Positions 11,501-16,642 of a stretch of 36,930 nucleotides of DNA are shown here, piece by piece. The stretch's first letter is position 1; every line of letters starts with the position of its first letter. Source of the stretch: Apopatocola sp963628785 (GTDB lineage Bacteria; Bacillota; Clostridia; Oscillospirales; Oscillospiraceae); NCBI GenBank assembly GCA_963628785.1, contig CAVGGQ010000009.1, positions 1-36,930 on the forward strand. The letters run 5' to 3'. Below the pieces are notes generated by a model that was given only the letters and a program-made list of their open reading frames with translations, was not told where the DNA came from and ran no database searches. The position numbers and the translations under genes are program-made.

Positions 11501-14345
11501 GTATGAGGATGAGCTCGTGCCGAAGAATGCCAAGATCACCGAGAACGGCACGGATGTCACCCGCCACTACGAGATCACCTATATTCCCGGCGACCTCACC
11601 ATCACGCAGAGCGCGAAGGCCGTGACCGTCACCGCGAACAGCAACTCCTGGGTATACGACGGCAAGAGCCACTCCGACGGCGGCTATACCGTGAACTATG
11701 ACGGCGTGGACTACACCGCCGAAGCCGGCAAGTCCGTAACGCTGCCGACCGGCGACAAGGTCACCGCGAAGATCACGGCAAGCGTGAAGTATGTCGAAGA
11801 CACGCAGGACGGCAACAACCCGATCGTCTCGCTGACGGTCGAAAACGCCGACCAGTACATGACCGTCAAGTCCGTCGCCGGCACACTTGCCGTTACGCCT
11901 GTGACCGACACCGTGACCGTCACCGTCACTGAGAACTCCGGTACCGCCGAGTATGACGGCGAGGAGCACTCCGTGAGCGGCTATAAGAGCATGACCGCGA
12001 GCGACGCTCTCTACGATGTCAAGGCCAATGTCGCCAAGACCGAGACTGCCACATGGACGGCCGCCGGCACGAACGTCGGCACCTACGACCTCGGCATCGA
12101 GCCGGGCGACTTTACGAACACCAACGGCAACTTCGCGAATGTCGAATTCGTCATCGTTGACGGCGCGCTCGAGATCACGCCGTACTCCAAGACCGTGACC
12201 GTCACCGTCACCGGCGCATCCGACTCGGCGGCGTATGACGGCGAGGAGCACTCCGTGAGCGGACTCACCTCCGTCGTTTCGGACAACGCCCTCTACGATG
12301 TGACCACAGCCGTAAGGCAGACCGAGACCGCCGGCTGGACGGCGTCCGGCACGCTCGTCGGCGAGTATCCGCAGACCATCCGGCCCTCCGACTTTGAAAA
12401 CACCGATGAAAACTTCGCCGAAGTCAAGTTCGTCATTGAAAACGGCACGCTCGAGATCACCCAGAGCACCCGCAAGGTCGTCGTGACCGTGACGGAGAAC
12501 TCCGACAACGTGGTCTATGACGGCAGCGTCCACACCGTGAAGGGCTACGCCTCCATGTTCGCGAACAGCCCGCTCTACGATGTGAAGACGAGCGTTGCAG
12601 AAACCGAGACGGCGGCCTGGACCGCCGAGGGCACGAATGTCGGCGAGTACAAAGTCGGCATCGAGCCGGGCGACTTTGCGAACACCAACCCGAACTTCTC
12701 CGATGTCGAGTTTGTCGTTGTGGACGGCTCGCTCGTCATCACGAAGGCTCCGATCAAGGAGTATGTGACCGTGACGCCGAATGACGCCGAAAAGGTGTAC
12801 GACGGCGAGGCCCTCAAGGCGCAGAGCGCTGAGGCCGTGGATAAAAACGGCGGCGCTCTGACGGTCGAGTACAGCACCGACGGCGAGAACTGGACGGAAG
12901 ATCCCGGCACCATCACCGCCACGGAAGCTGCGGACAGCACGAGCGTGCAGATTCGCGTGAGCGGCAGCAACTATGACGGCTATGTGACAAGCGAGCAGGC
13001 GCTGACCGTAACGCCGCGCCCGATGACCGTCACCGCGGACGATGTCACCGTGACCTTTAACGGCAAGCAGCACGGTCTTGTCGGCTACAGTACCGATAAC
13101 CTCGTAAGCGGTCAGAAGGCCGCGTCCGTACAGAGCGGCTTCACTGCGAAGGACGCCGGCACGTACACCGATAAGATCGATGTACACGATGTCGTCATTC
13201 AAGACGCCAACGGCCGCGATGTTACCGCCAACTACACCGTGACGTATGAGCCCGGCACGCTGGTCATCAACCCCTACACCGACCCGATCACCGTGCAGAT
13301 TAGCGGCGAGAGCGGCGTGTTCCACTATGACGGCATGTACCACATCGTGGAAGGCTACACTGTTAAGGGAACGGTACCGTTCTACACCGCCGATGAAGTC
13401 GTGTTCACCGGCAGCGCAGAGATCAAGGAGCTTCGCCCCGGCGATTACAGCATGGGTCTCAAAACCGGGGACTTCTCCGACCGCGGCGTGAACTTCACGA
13501 ACGTGACGTTCGTTGTGGCGGACGGCGGCATGCGCATCTTCACGAACCGCTATTACATTGCATGGATGTTTGACACCGATCAGCGCATCGACGATGAGGA
13601 GCCCGACACGCTCTTCTCCTCCATAGCGCGGTATATCCGCAATCAGGATATCTCGCTCGTGCTGCACACCGGCGATGTGGTGGCAGACGCCGACAGCGAG
13701 GGCCAGTGGAACGTGTTCAACAATGCCATGCAGGATGTACGCGATGACGAGGAAAAGACCGTGCTCATGATCGCGGGCGAGAAGGAAGCCGGCAGCTCGC
13801 TCTTCATGCAGCAGACCGATTGGAGTTCCTTCGAAGACGAGGATCTCTATGAGGGCGGCAAGGGCTACGCCTACCGCTTCAGCATCGGCGAGCGCAGCAT
13901 GATCCTCGTGGGTCTCGGCGCCGACGCCATGACCGAGGAAGCGTTCGAGTGGGCGAAGGGTCGCTTCGATTCCGCGCCGGATGCGTCCGGCATCCTGATG
14001 GTTCCCGAGTACCTGCTCGAGGACATGAAGGCAGAGCAGAAGATCGCGGACAGCGCCGCGAAGCTCGAGGAGATCGTTGTGAAAGAGTGCGAGAACGTGC
14101 GCCTGGTGCTCTCGAGCAGCGGCGGCTACGAGAGCCACCACGAGTTCCTGTACGGTGAGCGCAAGGTCATCGCCATCAACTCCGACTACGAAGCCGCAGC
14201 CAAGGCGGGCTACTTCACGCTCCTCACCTACAACGAGGATCTCAACCTCCTGAGCGTATCGAACCTCTGCCCCTACACCTACGACTTCGTCTACAACGAA
14301 CGCAAAGCCGAAAACGAGTGCTACGTCTTCAGCCACGTCTTCTGA
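2553..14345 (+). CDS. Giant secreted multi-repeat surface protein with C-terminal pseudo-phosphoesterase domain
   Basis: About 3930 residues; the ATG at 2553 follows AAAGGAG. Order of parts: signal peptide 1-28 (cleavage after ALA); acidic Ser/Thr/Glu/Pro linker to ~125; InlB/Flg_new-like beta repeats with GYTFKGW and FLGW signatures (~130-910); MucBP-like repeats (~915-1053); an MBG-like YDG module; four 93-94-residue repeats (1145-1513); three MBG modules (1515-1775); ten DUF11-like units (~1776-2936); two MBG modules; three more 93-94-residue repeats (3121-3399); two MBG modules and one divergent repeat (to ~3664); and a calcineurin-phosphoesterase-like domain (3666-3930). I see no LPXTG, SLH or transmembrane anchor at the C-terminus. 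It is probably an adhesin or other extracellular stalk protein. A 163-base N run interrupts the DUF11 block, so its true length is uncertain. The function is inferred from architecture only. Confidence 0.88.
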   Translation: MRKAMHKTLVWLMLVSMLFTFLPVSALADDGSTPDAPEAEQSAPSDSPSAESPQNENETGPTEDDPDAVTDNTDSAESDEPAETEKAESAEGGETAETETGKNGHGSILSDIFSGGNPTVASVEPDEGETYYRTYVFVSGGKTVASQIVKDGETLLAPAAPEGEAGEKFLGWYVNGAKLTFGKQTVEKAETITVTAVFSKVYYAFFETVDGTVYKTIEATSENEFAVTAPSDYVPANSRVENWTYDGTKTVVPGDTVVLAADTVFKPDTVPCVWVTYDTEGAGSVASEYADVGSTVKLSSASPTRQGYTFKGWTLTKGSTDAVTEIADIQTDTTVYAIWEAADVGFTVVYWGENASGTNYSPLAMASAKAKTSATVSSDGYQTLPSGTTDSSYFTFDSTKTESTVILADGSSVLNVYFARNVYTITFNLTGDENFSTQPVLTMNGVEYTGTYSFSARYEQDISALWPTASDFTTLPTKSGGRGGTTTYSFKSWNSTWTSKRLTLTSDIISAGTISASWGTDLTTYTLNYMFETPDGSGTAYRSGGVTRYYMKNEVYSQTANTSRNSTWSAKTITGFTSVTVDQSGTTVNLYYSRNSYTLTLNNYGASETHSVMYEASLASYNTTPTRPDGFSDKAMFKGWYTVEPSSVTSTTAAYDFAGSTMPAGNLVLYAKWEEPAVTVNMTVTIETESKKWTLSFPQGSSIGEQSAYAALLQEIGDSGYTLLRWVDGSGSAVNINEKIYSDTTLSGILAKGTYTVTYDLGDGTTVMDPNAYEADTAAKVYSYTGTVPEGEVFLGWTTVQGGTAPEYYPGSALPIENANIVLYAVFGAKEDTLTLTYKANGGVGEDTTVSGLLNNSRVTLAGAIFTRPGYTLTGWARSAGAAKAEFNIGGTARVDYLGENVLYAVWTANSDTAYKVEFYYDGVLTNTAERTGTTDTEVSVTAKDKTPSSDRYVFDESAANILSGTVAGEGTLVLKVYFKRNIVSYTVHHYLNGTEVPVADDDTGTMAVGETLTAAASSALYAEYAAAGVSSYAPAQTKEIAVSGNVITVYYTVPLTITAATASKTYDGTALTDGTFTAEGLVNGDTADKITLSMTSESTITNVGEQVNKINTSSVKYNGAKLPSYYAASYADGKLTVKAVSGTVTVTIAEKSGTAEYDGKSHSITGYASMTSDNALYSVKSVEETATDAWTATGTDAGTYAVGIEASDFKNTDPNFADVQFVIVDGVLEITPFSKAVTVTVTENSGTAEYDGAEHSVSGYKSMTANSTLYDVSAVKATETEAWTAKGTDAGTYELGIEAKDFANTDPNFADVRFVIKDGALEISKYAKTVTVTVAENAASVMYDGEEHSVSGYRSIESDNALYDVTTAVKATETEAWTVKGTDVGSYPVGIKAADFANTDPNFASVKFVIADGALDITAATGKVTVTITENSGSAEYDGEAHTVSGYASIVSDNPLYDVSTSVKETKKSAWTVTGTNAGTYELGIQASDFKNTNPNFSDVEFVIVDGSLSVSQKPITITAGSDQREYDGTPLASSAYTSTDLAATDHFDSVTLTGSITAVGKTANTASDAIIKNAGGRDVTANYAISYVPGELEITQNTKAVSVTANSNSWMYDGTEHADGGYTVTYDGKDYTAAAGESVTLPTGDKVTAVITSSVKNVTDTKDGNNTLTVTVENAGQYKSISTTPGTLTVTERHVTLTSADGTKIYDRTPLTNDSVTVSEDGFAEGEGPILTVTGSQALVGESENTFGYELAAGSLASNYVITTVFGTLKVTGDKIVPAKTTPDVQSNYQLGDKIPFTVSVENVSTEEVTNITVTDASAVITAGTGYTVSGDGHTAVIASVASGATVAVNAEHVVTSDDILAGTVGNTATVSWDDTTKTVSADSHDINAPIVSLELVKTSDTNGERLKLDDVVTYTVSVTNTGNIPCKVSLTDELTGVSVSQKELAVGETYTDTFGTYTITEEDILNGSVTNTVVAAVAPVSYKAYEDGQTVTKKTEALTEEASVTDQTVGTDKDLTIVKQSTDSSKRYALGETITYTITVTNTGNQTLNNIVLTDTIAAAQITAGTGYTAAGGTATIASLKPGASVTVNAQYTVTSDDIKAGQVVNSVTVTGDDEPTSKHITPATDSTAALNTALSVTKTSDKTGAVKLGETITYTITVKNEGNVPYTNVQVVDALTGMDEIIDVLAVGETKEFTTAYTVTSDDVLRGSIVNTVTAKGDSIPDPDDPSTPKTPEGTDEITDETADVDTTLTVTKTSDKTENVQLGETVNYTVMVKNDGNVPYYNVEVSDPLTEAEWLIDELKVGETKTFTTSYTVTSDDILAGKIVNTVTAKGDDIVDPKDPDTPKTPEDEAETENETDDVNAKLTVTKASDKTENVKLGETVNYTVTVTNDGNVPYYNVKVSDPLTEAEWTIDELKVGETKTFNTTYTVTSDDILAGSIVNAVSAKGDDIVDPKDPDTPKTPEDEAETENETDDVNAKLTVXXXXXXXXXXXXXXXXXXXXXXXXXXXXXXXXXXXXXXXXXXXXXXXXXXXXXXXTFNTTYTVTSDDILAGSIVNAVTAKGDDITDPKHPAAPKTPEGKDEVTDKTDDVNAGLKVTKKSGKTAAVQLGETITYTITVTNDGNVPYYKVKVSDPLTGFGKTLATLGVGETQTFTTSYTVTSKDILAGEIVNTVTAKADKVNGTEPAGSATVTDETADVNAALTVTKTSDKTGAVKLDETITYTITVKNDGNVPYYNVKVSDPLTGANWTINELKVGETKSFTTSYTVTSDDILAGKIVNTASAKGDDIVDPKDPDTPKTPEGEGETENKTDEVKADLTMEKTIVQPKEYYKLGETITYSIKVTNTGNVPCTDVVVTDALTGFGDTIPTLAVGETKTFTTTYTVQESDLGNGDYGTVTNAAAVKGETPDPTDPDVEKPADPTGTDSVDVKTSIRIVITANDNTVAYDGQAHGENGYTVTGLKDGHDLTVTVAGSRVKAAVYEDELVPKNAKITENGTDVTRHYEITYIPGDLTITQSAKAVTVTANSNSWVYDGKSHSDGGYTVNYDGVDYTAEAGKSVTLPTGDKVTAKITASVKYVEDTQDGNNPIVSLTVENADQYMTVKSVAGTLAVTPVTDTVTVTVTENSGTAEYDGEEHSVSGYKSMTASDALYDVKANVAKTETATWTAAGTNVGTYDLGIEPGDFTNTNGNFANVEFVIVDGALEITPYSKTVTVTVTGASDSAAYDGEEHSVSGLTSVVSDNALYDVTTAVRQTETAGWTASGTLVGEYPQTIRPSDFENTDENFAEVKFVIENGTLEITQSTRKVVVTVTENSDNVVYDGSVHTVKGYASMFANSPLYDVKTSVAETETAAWTAEGTNVGEYKVGIEPGDFANTNPNFSDVEFVVVDGSLVITKAPIKEYVTVTPNDAEKVYDGEALKAQSAEAVDKNGGALTVEYSTDGENWTEDPGTITATEAADSTSVQIRVSGSNYDGYVTSEQALTVTPRPMTVTADDVTVTFNGKQHGLVGYSTDNLVSGQKAASVQSGFTAKDAGTYTDKIDVHDVVIQDANGRDVTANYTVTYEPGTLVINPYTDPITVQISGESGVFHYDGMYHIVEGYTVKGTVPFYTADEVVFTGSAEIKELRPGDYSMGLKTGDFSDRGVNFTNVTFVVADGGMRIFTNRYYIAWMFDTDQRIDDEEPDTLFSSIARYIRNQDISLVLHTGDVVADADSEGQWNVFNNAMQDVRDDEEKTVLMIAGEKEAGSSLFMQQTDWSSFEDEDLYEGGKGYAYRFSIGERSMILVGLGADAMTEEAFEWAKGRFDSAPDASGILMVPEYLLEDMKAEQKIADSAAKLEEIVVKECENVRLVLSSSGGYESHHEFLYGERKVIAINSDYEAAAKAGYFTLLTYNEDLNLLSVSNLCPYTYDFVYNERKAENECYVFSHVF
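5985..7091 (+). repeat. Tandem 279/282-bp repeats, block A (four units)
   Basis: Units begin at 5985, 6264, 6543 and 6825 and encode 93, 93, 94 and about 89-94 residues. Each starts with a VTVTV-type strand, then a YDG-x-x-H-x-V-x-GY motif, then a W-T-x-x-GT and G-Y/TY core, then DF-x-NT-(D/N)-PNF and FVI-x-DG-x-L. They alternate with MBG-like modules and may be a distant relative of that family. Confidence 0.85.
7879..11358 (+). repeat. Array of ten DUF11-like (conserved-repeat/SdrD-like) units
   Basis: Each unit of about 105-120 residues carries a K-T/x-S-D-K start, LGETI/VTYTITVTN-x-GN, a V-x-D-L/P-LT segment, GET-x-TF-T-T-Y-TV-S-D-D-IL-G, and a Pro/Glu/Asp-rich connector (DPKDPDTPKTPE). 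Units 5 to 7 share an exact 345-bp period, and stretches of about 100 bp appear identical. Such units normally form rigid stalks in Gram-positive surface proteins. Confidence 0.85.
10008..10170. other. Assembly gap (163 N)
   Basis: The N run lies inside the seventh DUF11-like unit. Sequence to its right (10171 on) matches 9826 on, exactly 345 bases earlier, so the gap length keeps both the repeat register and the reading frame. Sequence to its left (about 9907-10007) appears identical to that 345 bases before. The gap probably reflects collapse of near-identical repeats, so the number of units is not certain. Confidence 0.98.
11913..12747 (+). repeat. Tandem 282-bp repeats, block B (three units)
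   Basis: Units start at 11913, 12195 and 12477 and encode the same 94-residue repeat as block A (YDG-x-x-H-(S/T)-V-x-G, LYDV, PGDF/PSDF, VEFV/VKFV). A divergent further copy is encoded at about 13279-13545, just before the C-terminal domain. Confidence 0.85.
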
Positions 14346-14364
14346 TCCCCCCATCTAAAGCACA

Positions 14365-14401
14365 GCGCCCCCGGAGCCAAAGCTTCGGGGGTGCATTTTT
14401 A
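14365..14401 (+). terminator. Strong intrinsic terminator after the giant gene
   Basis: The left arm GCGCCCCCGGAGC (14365-14377), loop CAAA and right arm GCTTCGGGGGTGC (14382-14394) make a 13-bp stem with two wobble pairs, followed by ATTTTTT. It starts 20 bases after the stop codon. Confidence 0.92.
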
Positions 14402-14413
14402 AGCTCCGCCGCA

Positions 14414-14442
14414 TTGAAGGATCGGGGCGGGCATGGTATAAT
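14414..14442 (+). promoter_or_regulatory. SigA-type promoter upstream of the Pr6Pr gene
   Basis: TTGAAG (14414-14419), a 17-base spacer and a perfect TATAAT (14437-14442) with a TGG extended -10. The start codon at 14473 is about 30 bases downstream of the -10 box. It probably also serves tadA. Confidence 0.8.
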
Positions 14443-14472
14443 GATTTAACTTGATACAAAGGAGACGACGAT

Positions 14473-15216
14473 ATGGAAAAGGCATCCGGGGGGGCGCGGT
14501 GTAAGACGACTGCGTCCGCGGCGCTTAAGATTGTGATCTTTATCTCCATGGTCATCGGGCTGCGGCACACGTTTGCGGGCGGCTCGTTCATGAGCCGGAA
14601 CTCGCTGCTGTTCTTTACGATCCAGAGCAACCTGTGGATCGGGTGCTGGTGTCTGCTGTTCGCACTGCTGCAGATTCTCGGCGCGCTGCGCGGGAAAAAT
14701 TATATCAGCCCGTGGATACACGCCGTGAAATTCATGTTCACGGCTTCCATCACGCTCACCTTCGCCGTCATGACCGCCATGCTCACGCCGGTGATGATCG
14801 CGCAGGGCGGCGGTGCGGCGCTGCTGCAGCCGTCGAACATTTTCCCGCACTATGTCGTGCCCATCCTCTCCGTAGCGGACTTTTTCCTCTTCGATACGGA
14901 CTGGCGTCCGCGCCGCCGCAGTGCGCTGCTCGCGGTCATCATGCCGCTCTGCTACATCACGACCTCCTTCGCCCTCGGCGCGGCCGGCGTGCAGTACACC
15001 CCCGAAGGCGACACTTTCCCGTACTTTTTCATGGACTGCCGGGCCATGGGCTGGTTCCGCGGCTTTCAGCCCGACGGCAAATACGGCGCCATGACCCTCG
15101 GCACCGCCTGGTGGCTCCTCATCCTCACGGTCTTCGTAGTCTTCATGGGCTATGCCTACATCGCCCTCCAGCAAAGATCCCAGCATTCCCGCCTATCCCG
15201 GATCCCGTTTGCATAA
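14473..15216 (+). CDS. Pr6Pr-type integral membrane protein
   Basis: A 247-residue protein with about six hydrophobic segments spaced through its length, a basic start and a short hydrophilic C-terminus. The pattern, with a FFTIQSN-type motif after the first helices and an N-I-FPHY-x-x-P segment mid-protein, resembles the Pr6Pr/FAR-17a (AIG1-like) membrane family. Its bacterial members have no settled function; some eukaryotic relatives hydrolyse fatty-acid esters of hydroxy fatty acids. AAAGGAGA precedes the ATG at 14473. It has its own promoter, and tadA starts 14 bases after its stop, so the two are probably co-transcribed. The family assignment comes from recalled motifs and topology. Confidence 0.65.
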   Translation: MEKASGGARCKTTASAALKIVIFISMVIGLRHTFAGGSFMSRNSLLFFTIQSNLWIGCWCLLFALLQILGALRGKNYISPWIHAVKFMFTASITLTFAVMTAMLTPVMIAQGGGAALLQPSNIFPHYVVPILSVADFFLFDTDWRPRRRSALLAVIMPLCYITTSFALGAAGVQYTPEGDTFPYFFMDCRAMGWFRGFQPDGKYGAMTLGTAWWLLILTVFVVFMGYAYIALQQRSQHSRLSRIPFA

Positions 15217-15230
15217 AGGAGAAAACGCCT

Positions 15231-15710
15231 ATGAGCGACACAATGAACGATCCCGCTCTCTCGGAGTGGGAAACTTATATGGCGAAGGCGCTTTTGCTGG
15301 CGTGGGAGGCCGGTGCGGCCGGGGAGATACCGGTCGGGTGCGTAGTGGCGGATGAGGCCGGACGCATCATCGGGCGTGGGCGTAACCGGTGCGAGGAAGG
15401 GGCGGACGCCACCGCCCATGCGGAGATCGAAGCCATCCGCGAGGCCTGCCGCGCCAAAGGTACCTGGCGGCTCGAGGGATGCACGCTCTTCGTTACGCTC
15501 GAGCCGTGCCCCATGTGCGCGGGCGCGATCCTCAATGCGCGCGTTTCCACCGTGGTGTACGGCGCGCGTGAGGCGAAAAGCGGCTCGTGCGGCAGCGTCA
15601 TCGACCTCTTTTTCGAAAACTACGGTTTCCAGCCGCGCGTGTACGAAGGCGTAAGGCGTGAAGAATGCGCCGCCCTCCTGCGCGACTTCTTCCGAAAAAT
15701 GCGGGAATGA
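15231..15710 (+). CDS. tadA: tRNA-specific adenosine deaminase TadA
   Basis: A 159-residue zinc deaminase that converts A34 of tRNA-Arg(ACG) to inosine, an essential wobble modification in most bacteria. The active-site signature is complete: H63-A-E65 supplies the zinc ligand and proton shuttle, and P92-C93-P-M-C96 supplies the other two ligands. The motifs IPVGCVV and KSGSCGS are also typical. AAAGGAG lies eight bases before the ATG at 15231. An open frame extends much further upstream (to 14634), but that part only shadows the Pr6Pr gene. The length is normal for TadA. Confidence 0.96.
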   Translation: MSDTMNDPALSEWETYMAKALLLAWEAGAAGEIPVGCVVADEAGRIIGRGRNRCEEGADATAHAEIEAIREACRAKGTWRLEGCTLFVTLEPCPMCAGAILNARVSTVVYGAREAKSGSCGSVIDLFFENYGFQPRVYEGVRREECAALLRDFFRKMRE

Positions 15711-15732
15711 TCCGCCATATACAGGCAGCAGT

Positions 15733-15771
15733 AAACCCCGCCTTTCCGAATTACTCGGAGAGGCGGGGTTT
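15733..15771. terminator. Bidirectional hairpin between tadA and the APRT-like gene
   Basis: AAACCCCGCCTTTCCGA (15733-15749) and TCGGAGAGGCGGGGTTT (15755-15771) form a 17-bp stem with one wobble pair and a 5-base loop, between converging genes. The flanking T-tracts are only three bases on either strand, so it may be a weak two-way terminator or simply a palindromic element. Confidence 0.6.
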
Positions 15772-15829
15772 CCATATAGCGGCTTCTCTGTGCAAATTTC
15801 AAAGTTTGCACTTTGCCTCGGTTTCCATT

Positions 15830-15880
15830 CCCTCAGTCAGCCTGAGGGTCTGACAGCTCCCCTTGAGCAAAAGGGGAGCC
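15830..15880. repeat. Short dispersed palindromic repeat, copy C (inverted)
   Basis: It contains CCCTCAGTCAGCCTGAGGG, then TGACAG, then GCTCCCCTTGAGCAAAAGGGGAGC. Read on the other strand it parallels the units at 251-290 and 21397-21441 (GC-CCCCT..AGGGG-GCTGTC..GAC..GGGG). It lies eight bases beyond the stop of the minus-strand gene at 15889. Confidence 0.5.
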
Positions 15881-15888
15881 ATAGGCGG

Positions 15889-16443
15889 TTATGCCTTGAC
15901 GGTGCCGTCGGCGTTGAAGAGGGGGAGGGGGGCGAGGACAGTGATGTCCTTGCGTTCGGCGGCGTCGCCCTCGGCGAGGACGGCCATTTTGCCGACGATG
16001 ATGCCTTCGGCCTTCTTGACGAGCTCTTCCATGGCGCGCAGGCTCTCGCCGGTGGAGATGACATCGTCCACGATGAGGATGCGCTTGCCCTTCATGCGCT
16101 CGGCGTCGGCGGTGTCGATGATGAGCGTCTGGGTGCCGGCGGTGGTGATGGAGTGCACATGCACTTCGAATATGCCGGACATGTACGCCTTCGCCTTTTT
16201 GCGGGCGAGCAGATAGGGGATGCCGCTCTGGCGGGACATCTCATAAGCGAGAGGAATAGCCTTCGCTTCGGGGGCGATGATATAGTCGAACTCGGGGGCA
16301 CGCTTCAAAAGCTCTTTCGCGGCGTGGATGGTGAGCTCCACATCGCTGAACATGACGAATGCGCCGATGTACAGATCATCGCTGACCGGGCAAAGCGGCA
16401 GATCGCGGTGCAGCCCGGCAATATTCATGGGGTAAGTCATCAT
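15889..16443 (-). CDS. Adenine phosphoribosyltransferase-like (type I PRTase)
   Basis: 184 residues with the type I PRPP-binding loop I122-L-I-V-D-D-V-I-S-T-G-E-S134 and an APRT-like middle region (IIAPEAKAIPLAYEMS followed by RKKAKAYM, the position where APRTs carry a basic flexible loop). Such enzymes join a purine base (or another base) to PRPP. The expected role is salvage of adenine to AMP in the cytoplasm. I cannot exclude xanthine or another substrate, since the hood region is divergent. AAAGGAGT lies nine bases before the ATG at 16443. It is downstream of cinA in the same direction, separated by a MITE-like element, with no promoter evident between them. Confidence 0.75.
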   Translation of the reverse strand: MMTYPMNIAGLHRDLPLCPVSDDLYIGAFVMFSDVELTIHAAKELLKRAPEFDYIIAPEAKAIPLAYEMSRQSGIPYLLARKKAKAYMSGIFEVHVHSITTAGTQTLIIDTADAERMKGKRILIVDDVISTGESLRAMEELVKKAEGIIVGKMAVLAEGDAAERKDITVLAPLPLFNADGTVKA

Positions 16444-16474
16444 TTGAACAGGACTCCTTTTATGTTATGTTTAT

Positions 16475-16633
16475 GGCAGCACCGCATAATTCGGCAAGAG
16501 CGATTTGCGAGAGATTTTTTGCCGAATCAAGGAAGAAAACCGCAGCCATACTTTGTGTATGGCAAGGTTTGATGACAATGAGTCGGCGAAAAAGATCCGC
16601 AAAGCGCCGAAGACGACATTGTGCGGTGTTGCC
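16475..16633 (+). mobile_element. MITE-like palindromic element, copy 1
   Basis: 159 bases bounded by GGCAGCACCGCATAAT and its near-complement ATTGTGCGGTGTTGCC (14 of 16 match), with direct repeats TTAT at 16471-16474 and 16634-16637. It carries no coding potential. The interior is a long imperfect palindrome with a small apical hairpin, GCCATAC (16545-16551) and GTATGGC (16557-16563). It lies between the cinA stop and the APRT-like start, with five bases between its right duplication and the cinA stop codon. Its arms differ from those of copies 2 and 3 but change in matched fashion. Confidence 0.85.
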
Positions 16634-16642
16634 TTATGTTTT

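Noticed and set aside
14250..14345. LPXTG or other wall-sorting signal at the giant protein's C-terminus
   Set aside because: The end is polar (ENECYVFSHVF), with no LPXTG-like motif, hydrophobic segment or basic tail.
4131..14354. A 10.2-kb open frame antisense to the giant gene
   Set aside because: It mirrors the sense gene, whose GC-rich codon use avoids TTA, CTA and TCA, so stops are missing on the other strand. It has low-complexity composition, no signal peptide or recognisable domain, and no ribosome-binding site near its start.
14634..15230. Long N-terminal extension of TadA
   Set aside because: The extension is a shifted frame over the Pr6Pr gene and is rich in Arg/His. A good ribosome-binding site and the normal TadA start lie at 15231.
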